Source: CAYVTZ01 sp964454685 | GTDB taxonomy: Bacteria > Bacillota > Clostridia > Christensenellales > Christensenellaceae | Direction of reading: 5' to 3' | Assembly: GCA_964454685.1 (NCBI GenBank) | Contig: CAYVTZ010000067.1 | Span: 1 to 11,565, forward strand | Length of the DNA stretch: 11,565 nucleotides | The notes under the pieces: model-generated | What the model was told of the DNA's origin: nothing | Database searches by the model: none | What the model saw: the letters and a program-made list of their open reading frames with translations, nothing else | Shown: in pieces, positions 6,944-11,565 of the stretch | Position numbering within the stretch: the first letter of the stretch is position 1 | Layout of the letters: every line of letters begins with the position of its first letter | Program-made: the position numbers and the translations under genes

Positions 6944-7424
6944 TTGTGCCATGTTTTGCAAAATAACATTTCCGCCAAGCCTCATCTCGGCAATCTCTCG
7001 ACGTGTTCCTTAAACATCTTCCGCTACATCATGCAATAGCACAACGCTCGTTCTGATTTCCTTTGAGTTGAATAACCAAAGGTGAATAGATATTGCTTTT
7101 TACGCATCTGCGCGCACGAACTCAAAGCCAATTAAATGGCGGTACAACAGATGAAATGATTTCAATTTAGCCTAACCTTTAATCACTTCCATCGTTACGC
7201 CCCCTTCCTCGCTCATGTTCTTTCAAATTGACTATAGCACATCACTTTGGCGGAATAGGTAAATTACATGGATTTTTTTATATGTACCTGGACTCGAAAA
7301 TGGAGGCGTTGTTGCAAAGACACGAGCAATCGTAACCTCGTTAAATTATAATGGCAAGACTGCTACAACACCGTTTCAGCCTATTCTGCAAAACATCAGA
7401 CTTACTGCAAAAGGGACACGTAAC
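6944..7424. other. About 480 bp with no supported gene
   Basis: No open frame with a credible start, ribosome binding site and family resemblance was found on either strand. On the minus strand a short frame starts ATG at about 7225 (MSEEGGVTMEVIKG, then stop), preceded by an extended -10-like TGCTATAGT. The same frame continues with three stops and includes IRTSVVLLHDVAEDV, which loosely recalls HD-domain proteins. This may be decayed coding DNA or chance. No tRNA, repeat array or insertion-sequence end was seen. Confidence 0.5.
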
Positions 7425-7565
7425 CTACCCTTCCTCATCGTCCTCTTCCCCCGGCCAAACAAACACAGTTTCTCCGCATCTCGGGCAAATATATACTACC
7501 GTTGCCTGCACTGCGCCCCTTGCTTTTCTCTCGTACATCGTTTCCTGACAGCTTTTACATTCCAT
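7425..7565 (-). CDS. 46-residue zinc-ribbon protein of unknown function
   Basis: A small protein with two CxxC knuckles, CKSC (C3, C6) and CPRC (C27, C30), separated by a short basic and hydrophobic linker, which is the layout of a zinc ribbon. The tail is acidic (PGEEDDEEG). The start is supported by GGAGG seven bases upstream of the ATG and by an extended -10 promoter 19 bp upstream. It is read in the same direction as the polymerase gene, 67 bp downstream of that gene's stop. The frame continues after the TAG for 27 codons and includes CPFC and CC, so it may be the shortened form of a longer protein. Its function is unknown; such ribbons often bind nucleic acid or protein partners. The reverse frame at 7351-7548 is a shadow. 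Confidence 0.62.
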   Translation of the reverse strand: MECKSCQETMYERKARGAVQATVVYICPRCGETVFVWPGEEDDEEG

Positions 7566-7583
7566 ATCTCTTCCTCCGCTTTT

Positions 7584-7592
7584 ATTATATCA
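7584..7592 (-). promoter_or_regulatory. Extended -10 promoter of the zinc-ribbon gene
   Basis: Minus-strand TGATATAAT gives a perfect TATAAT with a TG extension. No clear -35 is present at 17 bp, as is common for extended -10 promoters. The predicted start is near 7577, just before the GGAGG ribosome binding site. Confidence 0.6.
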
Positions 7593-7632
7593 TCCATTCG
7601 CGCCAAATTTTGTCATGCAAAAAATTTTTTGT

Positions 7633-8874
7633 TTAGAAAAAACCGACCGGGTGTATTGTGTGATCTTCTCGTGGGTTGAGATGCCCCAGCATTTTATCCT
7701 TGGACTGGATTCCGCGCATGATCGAGTAATGCCCGAACCGTCGCCTAATCACATCAACAGCTCGCTCAATCTTTTCCTCCTTGATTCGCCGCCCTTCGTC
7801 AGAAAACACGTCGAGCTGTATATGCGTGTGCTCTGACATAAGGTTTGCAGCCCGAACGCCAACACTCCGCAGCGGCTTGCGCCATGTGTAATGCTGCTTA
7901 AAAAGCGTTATAGCGGCTTTCAGCAGTTCCGTAGCAAGACAGGTCGGCTTCTCCAGTTTCATTTGTCGTTCAAAACTGAATAAGTCGCTGTCCCGTAAAC
8001 TGATTTGCACTGTTTTCCCCAGCAAACCATGGTCTCTAAGACGGGTCGCAACCGACTCGCACAGTGCCATATATGTAATTTTGACATCTTCTTCAGTAAT
8101 CAGATCACGCGGCGTGGTGGTCGAATTGCCAATACTCTTTATAACTGAGTTTGTGTCCGATTGTGCAACAGGCGTGGTATCCTGTCCACACGCGAAGGTA
8201 TGCAGGAATAACCCCCATTTATGAAGATACGACTGCAAACGTTCAGGCGGAGTCTTGGCAATGTCGCCTATGGTGTTAATCCCCCTTGCCGTGAGTTTTG
8301 CCTCGGTTGCACGACCCACTCCCAACAAATCCTTGGCCGGCAAGTTCCATACCAGCTCTTTGTAATTGTCCTTATTGAATTCCACAACACTATCCGCTGC
8401 CCCATCCGAACCCAGCTTTGCGAAGATTTTGTTCCACGATACCCCAACAGTTACTGTAATGCCGAGCTCTCGTTTGATGCGCAGGCGTATCTCCTCTGCA
8501 ATTTCGGCTCCGCTCTTCTTGAATAATCTCGTTGAACCGGTCACATCTATCCACGCTTCATCCAAACCAAAAAACTCTACCTGATCAGAATAAGTTTCAT
8601 AGATTGCTTTCATCAACCGGTTATAGCGTAGGTATAGCGAATAATTTGGTGGTACAACAATAAGATCAGGGCACTTTTGTCGCGCTTGCCAAAGCGCTTC
8701 GCCTGTTTTGACTCCAAAGCGCTTTGCCTCATCTGCCTTCGCAAGGATAATCCCATGACGTTGCTCTATATCACCACCAACTGCCATCGGTTTTCCTCGT
8801 AACGCAGGGTTGTTGGCCTTTTCGATATTCGCATAGAAATGGTTGCCGTCTACATGCAGTATTACTCGTTCCAT
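7633..8874 (-). CDS. dinB: Y-family translesion DNA polymerase (DinB/UmuC type)
   Basis: An error-prone polymerase that copies past DNA lesions and lacks proofreading. From the ATG at 8874 it has 413 residues. The start is set by GGAGG eight bases upstream; an in-frame ATG at 8934 lies inside the promoter and is rejected. Catalytic residues are visible: D9 in ILHVDGNHFYANIE and D105-E106 in FFGLDEAWIDVTGS. Y14 sits at the steric-gate position. The palm motif VGVSWNKIFAKLGSD is at about 143-157, a helix-hairpin-helix region LLGVGRAT at 183-190, and a beta-clamp-binding-like QLDVF at 353-357. The DxNxFYA pattern is UmuC-like, while the whole resembles clostridial proteins annotated as DNA polymerase IV, so the symbol is approximate. 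It is divergent from a self-cleaving repressor, which suggests damage-inducible control. It appears full length. Confidence 0.93.
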   Translation of the reverse strand: MERVILHVDGNHFYANIEKANNPALRGKPMAVGGDIEQRHGIILAKADEAKRFGVKTGEALWQARQKCPDLIVVPPNYSLYLRYNRLMKAIYETYSDQVEFFGLDEAWIDVTGSTRLFKKSGAEIAEEIRLRIKRELGITVTVGVSWNKIFAKLGSDGAADSVVEFNKDNYKELVWNLPAKDLLGVGRATEAKLTARGINTIGDIAKTPPERLQSYLHKWGLFLHTFACGQDTTPVAQSDTNSVIKSIGNSTTTPRDLITEEDVKITYMALCESVATRLRDHGLLGKTVQISLRDSDLFSFERQMKLEKPTCLATELLKAAITLFKQHYTWRKPLRSVGVRAANLMSEHTHIQLDVFSDEGRRIKEEKIERAVDVIRRRFGHYSIMRGIQSKDKMLGHLNPREDHTIHPVGFF

Positions 8875-8905
8875 ATTGTTGCCTCCACTGTAAATTTGTA
8901 TGACT

Positions 8906-8934
8906 ATTATATGTCTACCATATATGGATTTCAA
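8906..8934 (-). promoter_or_regulatory. Promoter of the Y-family polymerase gene
   Basis: On the minus strand TTGAAA (8934-8929) and a perfect TATAAT (8911-8906) are 17 bp apart. The spacer holds the 10-bp palindrome CCATATATGG (8918-8927), well placed for a repressor to block RNA polymerase. Confidence 0.75.
8918..8927. promoter_or_regulatory. Palindrome CCATATATGG, candidate operator
   Basis: A perfect 10-bp palindrome located between the -35 and -10 elements of the polymerase promoter. It is a candidate site for the divergent S24-type repressor; binding is inference. Confidence 0.4.
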
Positions 8935-8942
8935 TGCATTTT

Positions 8943-8959
8943 ATCTATTTTTAATAGAT
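8943..8959. promoter_or_regulatory. Inverted repeat ATCTATT-TTT-AATAGAT, candidate operator
   Basis: Two perfect 7-bp arms around a 3-bp centre, lying midway between the two divergent promoters and immediately upstream of both -35 elements. Its size and dyad symmetry suit a helix-turn-helix dimer. It does not resemble the Bacillus-type LexA box (GAAC-N4-GTTC). Confidence 0.5.
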
Positions 8960-8965
8960 TAATGA

Positions 8966-8994
8966 TTGCCGTATTCTATATCCGGGTGTATAAT
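8966..8994 (+). promoter_or_regulatory. Promoter of the repressor-SRAP operon
   Basis: TTGCCG (8966-8971) and a perfect TATAAT (8989-8994) are 17 bp apart. A 10-bp palindrome ATAGGCCTAT (8993-9002) overlaps the end of the -10 element and the transcription start, and could serve in autoregulation. Confidence 0.75.
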
Positions 8995-9027
8995 AGGCCT
9001 ATCAAAACAATCACGAGGATGCTTACT

Positions 9028-9708
9028 ATGACAATCGGAGAAAAACTTGCGGAGCTTCGCAGAAAAGCAGGATACAAACAAACCGAGGTAGCCCAGCGTC
9101 TTACGGCGATGGGATGCAAAACATCCAGTAAATCCATTCATGCATGGGAGTATGGCTACAATAAGCTAAACGCAGAGCAGTTTTTACTACTATGTGAGAT
9201 TTATCATGTTACAGATGTGATGGGAACCTTTAGTGACAATCCTTTCTTCGACGTTTTCACTTCTTTGAATCACAAGGGCAAAGAGCGAGCAATGGAATAT
9301 ATCAGCTTGCTCAAGAAGAGCCCTGAGTTTGCGGCTCAAGAGCAAACTCACGTGTCCTTGCGCACACTTCCATTATACGACATGCCGGTCTCTGCCGGCA
9401 CCGGAACCTTTCTGGATTCTGATAGTTACGACATAATCGATGTGCCGGATAATGTTCCTATTGATGCCACTTTTGCAGTGCGTATCAGCGGCGACAGTAT
9501 GATGCCTCGCTACCATGATAAACAGACCGTCTTTGTCCGCCAGCAGCAAACACTTAACGAAGGGGAAATCGGCATATTCATGTTAAACGGCGATGCTTAC
9601 TGCAAAATACTTGGCGCCAACACACTTATTTCGTTGAATCCATCATACAAGCCGATTGTTTTAAGTGAGGATGATGAGTTTAGAATATATGGAAAAGTGG
9701 TCGGATGA
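9028..9708 (+). CDS. CI/LexA-like self-cleaving repressor (XRE HTH + S24)
   Basis: A DNA-binding repressor expected to cleave itself when RecA is activated by DNA damage, thereby derepressing its targets. From the ATG at 9028 it has 226 residues, with GAGG nine bases upstream; the frame stays open upstream to 8839 but passes through the promoters, so the longer start is rejected. The N-terminal Cro/CI-type helix-turn-helix spans about residues 5-64 (KQTEVAQRL and KSIHAWEYG). The C-terminal S24 peptidase domain has the cleavage site A123-G124 in PVSAGTGTF, the nucleophile S157 in ISGDSMMP and the general base K193 in DAYCKILG. The HTH is XRE-like rather than the winged LexA type, closer to phage CI or Lactococcus HdiR. 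It probably controls its own operon and the divergent polymerase. Confidence 0.92.
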   Translation: MTIGEKLAELRRKAGYKQTEVAQRLTAMGCKTSSKSIHAWEYGYNKLNAEQFLLLCEIYHVTDVMGTFSDNPFFDVFTSLNHKGKERAMEYISLLKKSPEFAAQEQTHVSLRTLPLYDMPVSAGTGTFLDSDSYDIIDVPDNVPIDATFAVRISGDSMMPRYHDKQTVFVRQQQTLNEGEIGIFMLNGDAYCKILGANTLISLNPSYKPIVLSEDDEFRIYGKVVG

Positions 9709-9720
9709 AAGGTATCACAT

Positions 9721-10317
9721 ATGTGTGGCAGATATTACATTGACATTTCAGACTCAGAATTTCTCAGGTTCTTTGAACAGATAGCACAGGAGTCCGAAAT
9801 AGGTTTACAGATGAAGTCCGGCGAGATATTCCCCACCAATATCGTTCCGGTTCTTTCGCTTAATGACGGCAATATTCATGCTCGCCCAATGATTTGGGGG
9901 TTTCCCAAGTGGAGAGATCAAAAAGGTGTGGTGATCAACGCGCGAGCCGAAACAGCACTCCAAAAAAATATGTTTCGATCATCTCTACTGCACCACCCTG
10001 TTGCAGTTCCTACCAGTGGTTTTTTTGAGTGGAAAAGTCTGGCGGGGAAAGCAAAAAAAGAAAAATATCGGTTTTATGACAAAGAACGTTCAGTGCTCTA
10101 TCTGGCAGGGTTCTCAAACATTTTTTCCAGCGCCGATGTAACCAGTGAGCGATTCACCATACTAACAACGCAGGCAAATGAAAGCATGATCCCTTACCAT
10201 AACCGCATGCCGGTTTTGTTGCGAGAAACCGAAATCGGAGAATGGCTGCACGGAGCGCAACTTAGTAGTTTTTTGGAGCGTGTGCCGTTTTCATTGGAAG
10301 TCAGCGCAGCAGGTTAG
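9721..10317 (+). CDS. SRAP-domain abasic-site protein (YedK/HMCES family)
   Basis: SRAP proteins form a thiazolidine crosslink between their N-terminal cysteine and abasic sites in single-stranded DNA, shielding them from cleavage and error-prone bypass. The protein has 198 residues, slightly short of Escherichia coli YedK (about 220). Key residues are present: C2 (exposed after Met removal) in MCGRY, N73 in INARAET, E103 in GFFEWK and H160 in PYHNRMP. AAAGG lies eight bases before the ATG. The gene follows the repressor by 12 bp on the same strand, so it is almost certainly co-transcribed and damage-inducible. The family was named for its association with SOS genes, which this context repeats. 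Confidence 0.95.
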   Translation: MCGRYYIDISDSEFLRFFEQIAQESEIGLQMKSGEIFPTNIVPVLSLNDGNIHARPMIWGFPKWRDQKGVVINARAETALQKNMFRSSLLHHPVAVPTSGFFEWKSLAGKAKKEKYRFYDKERSVLYLAGFSNIFSSADVTSERFTILTTQANESMIPYHNRMPVLLRETEIGEWLHGAQLSSFLERVPFSLEVSAAG

Positions 10318-10385
10318 TTTCACACAGGCTGTGGTTCTTTGAACGAGAGTTGCTGTTTTAGGTAGAAAGATACAGTAATATGTGA

Positions 10386-10394
10386 TGGTATGAT
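10386..10394 (+). promoter_or_regulatory. Candidate extended -10 promoter of the abiH gene
   Basis: TGGTATGAT gives TG, one base and TATGAT (5 of 6 to consensus), 33 bp before the AbiH start codon. No good -35 element is seen at 17 bp. No terminator separates this gene from the SRAP gene, so readthrough from the damage-inducible operon is also possible. Confidence 0.35.
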
Positions 10395-10427
10395 TTTATG
10401 GAAATCGAATGAAATGGAGGAGAAAAA

Positions 10428-11420
10428 ATGAAGTTGATCATCTGCGGTAATGGATTTGATTTGCACCATGATTTTAATACCAGATATTGTGAGTACAAAA
10501 AATATCTAATGTCAGGTTCTTTTAAACTTACTCGAGATGCAGAACTGTATAAGATCTTTGAGACCTGCCCCTTTCTCATTCAACCTGTAGAAGAAGATTG
10601 GTCAAATGTAGAAAAAGCGCTTAAATTGGACTTAGAAAAATTTTTGAAATGCTATGTTGATGCTTTTCACCCCAAAAAAAGAGTGAACCCATGCAGTCCC
10701 AATTACGAGAACGAGCTTGCAGAAAATTTTGCGCGCGCTAGTGCTTGTAATATGGATTTTTTCAGGAGAATACATGAATTTGTTGGGATTCATTATTATG
10801 ACTGGTTGAGAAATGTTGATTTCTCATCTCCAGCAGGTATTCTGCCGTTAGACAAAAATGATCTATACATAACCTTTAACTATACCGATACGCTTGAGAG
10901 CGTTTATGGGATACCGCAAACAAATATTTTATATATTCATGGCAGGCTAAACAGCATCGGAGAAGAACTGAGTTTACCCCCTTTCTATGAAAAAACCGGC
11001 TTTGGCATTGTGGATAATCGTTCGGGACTGATTCACGAAGTTATACAGTTCGGTTCTCCCGACAACATAAACAAAACGCTTAAATCAGACTTGAAATGTC
11101 GCTTTAAGGACTATAAAATCAACAGAAAATTTTACAGCGATATGATTGATGAAGTAGATTTTTATTGCAGATGGGCTGGCAAAGATATTCCTTCAAATCT
11201 TAAGGCTTTAAGAAGTTTTATCTCTGGTAGAAATATAGATGAAATTCACATTATGGGCCATTCACTTTTAAGTGTGGATGATTTATATTATGAAAAAGTA
11301 CTTGTACTACAATTCAAATGCTGCAAATGGATTATCTATTGCTTTAATGACGAAGCAACACAACAAGCTCAAGAGTTTGCGGATAAATATAAGATTAATT
11401 TTGAAGCAAGAAGCTGGTGA
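10428..11420 (+). CDS. AbiH-family abortive infection protein
   Basis: AbiH-type proteins are phage-defence factors first described in lactococci; their biochemical action is not settled. This 330-residue protein begins MKLIICGNGFDLHHDFNTRY, the signature of the family. It also has W58-SNVE, FNYTDTLE (150-157), an IHG at 170-172 and IMGHSLLSVDDLYYEKV (275-291). The GNGFD, NYT and HG elements plus the GHSL..D motif follow the order of the SIR2-like fold, which suggests a nucleotide- or NAD-binding pocket; that is inference. No membrane segment or signal peptide is seen. GGAGG lies nine bases before the ATG. The gene looks more AT-rich than the SRAP gene upstream, which fits separate acquisition. 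It ends in a strong terminator. Confidence 0.87.
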   Translation: MKLIICGNGFDLHHDFNTRYCEYKKYLMSGSFKLTRDAELYKIFETCPFLIQPVEEDWSNVEKALKLDLEKFLKCYVDAFHPKKRVNPCSPNYENELAENFARASACNMDFFRRIHEFVGIHYYDWLRNVDFSSPAGILPLDKNDLYITFNYTDTLESVYGIPQTNILYIHGRLNSIGEELSLPPFYEKTGFGIVDNRSGLIHEVIQFGSPDNINKTLKSDLKCRFKDYKINRKFYSDMIDEVDFYCRWAGKDIPSNLKALRSFISGRNIDEIHIMGHSLLSVDDLYYEKVLVLQFKCCKWIIYCFNDEATQQAQEFADKYKINFEARSW

Positions 11421-11428
11421 GCAATCTC

Positions 11429-11455
11429 AAGCCACCCTCACCGGTGGCTTTTTTT
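11429..11455 (+). terminator. Intrinsic terminator after abiH
   Basis: An 8-bp stem AAGCCACC (11429-11436) / GGTGGCTT (11443-11450) with a 6-base loop is followed by a T run (11449-11455). It starts 8 bp after the AbiH stop codon. Confidence 0.93.
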
Positions 11456-11458
11456 ATA

Positions 11459-11470
11459 CCTAAATTTAGG
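11459..11470. repeat. Perfect 12-bp palindrome CCTAAATTTAGG
   Basis: The palindrome lies between the abiH terminator and the next gene, and its last bases form the start of that gene's ribosome binding site. It could be an operator or a small RNA hairpin hiding the site; neither can be decided here. Confidence 0.5.
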
Positions 11471-11481
11471 AGGTGACCCTT

Positions 11482-11565
11482 ATGCAACCAAGCGAAGAGC
11501 TCATCAAGCAATGCCTTGAGGAGCTGCAAACGCAAAGCGCAGAGAAACAAAGATACAAAGATTAC
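11482..11565 (+). CDS. 5' end of an unidentified gene, cut by the window edge
   Basis: Twenty-eight codons (MQPSEELIKQCLEELQTQSA, then EKQRYKDY) are open to the window end. The start is supported by AGGAGGTGA (11468-11476), a near-perfect Shine-Dalgarno sequence. The peptide is rich in Glu, Gln, Lys and Leu and probably helical. No family is recognised. It lies 26 bp after the abiH terminator with no clear promoter of its own in the gap. Confidence 0.7.
   Translation, partial: MQPSEELIKQCLEELQTQSAEKQRYKDY

Noticed and set aside
7351..7548. Plus-strand 65-codon open frame
   Set aside because: It is the antisense shadow of the zinc-ribbon gene. It has a low-complexity serine run and no ribosome binding site.
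7620..7631. A/T run after the polymerase gene as a terminator
   Set aside because: AAAAAATTTTTT has no GC stem, so it is unlikely to terminate transcription. Readthrough into the zinc-ribbon gene is possible.
8875..8934. ATG at 8934 as the polymerase start
   Set aside because: It would place the coding start within the promoter (-35 at 8934-8929). The ATG at 8874 has GGAGG and gives the family N-terminus.
8839..9027. Upstream extension of the repressor to 8839
   Set aside because: The extension crosses both divergent promoters and the polymerase start and has no family similarity. The ATG at 9028 has a ribosome binding site.

Overview
The window looks like a low-to-moderate GC Firmicute, most likely a clostridial gut-type bacterium. 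The reasons are a type II-A CRISPR-Cas locus with csn2 (a subtype found mostly in Firmicutes), strong GGAGG-type ribosome binding sites, and a Y-family polymerase of the kind common in Clostridia. The taxon is an inference; no rRNA or tRNA is present to anchor it.

Left part (81-6943): a complete type II-A CRISPR-Cas system. The genes cas9, cas1, cas2 and csn2 all lie on the minus strand, and each overlaps the next by an ATGA stop/start. A short leader (645-733) follows csn2, and then an array of nine identical 36-bp repeats with eight 30-bp spacers, read on the same strand. The leader ends in ATTTGAG, the known type II-A leader-anchoring sequence, which puts the newest spacer at 579-608. The tracrRNA lies just upstream of cas9 on the opposite strand (about 6827-6943). 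It has a near-perfect anti-repeat, an SpCas9-like bulge, a nexus, two further hairpins and a terminator. Cas9 has all RuvC and HNH catalytic residues, and its best start is a GTG at 6790 rather than the upstream in-frame ATG at 6820. Cas1 has its E/H/E triad. Everything needed for adaptation, crRNA maturation (with host RNase III) and interference is visible, so the system looks intact.

Middle (6944-7624): about 480 bp with no supported gene, then a 46-codon zinc-ribbon micro-gene (7425-7565, minus) with a good extended -10 promoter and ribosome binding site.

Right part (7633-11565): a DNA-damage module. A Y-family translesion polymerase (minus) is divergent from a CI/LexA-like self-cleaving repressor (plus), which is followed 12 bp later by an SRAP (YedK/HMCES-type) abasic-site protein. 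The 153-bp divergent control region holds two well-formed sigma-70-type promoters and several palindromes that could be repressor operators. Downstream is an AbiH-family abortive-infection gene with its own ribosome binding site and a strong terminator, then the first 28 codons of another gene that runs off the window.

Together the window pairs an adaptive immune system with a damage-inducible mutagenesis/repair cassette and an Abi-type gene, i.e. an accessory or defence-island setting. The parts belong to known families. The least ordinary signals are the possible self-folding 5' extension of the tracrRNA, the repeated TGCACTG elements in the array leader, the in-frame continuation of the zinc-ribbon gene, and AbiH next to an SOS-type cassette.
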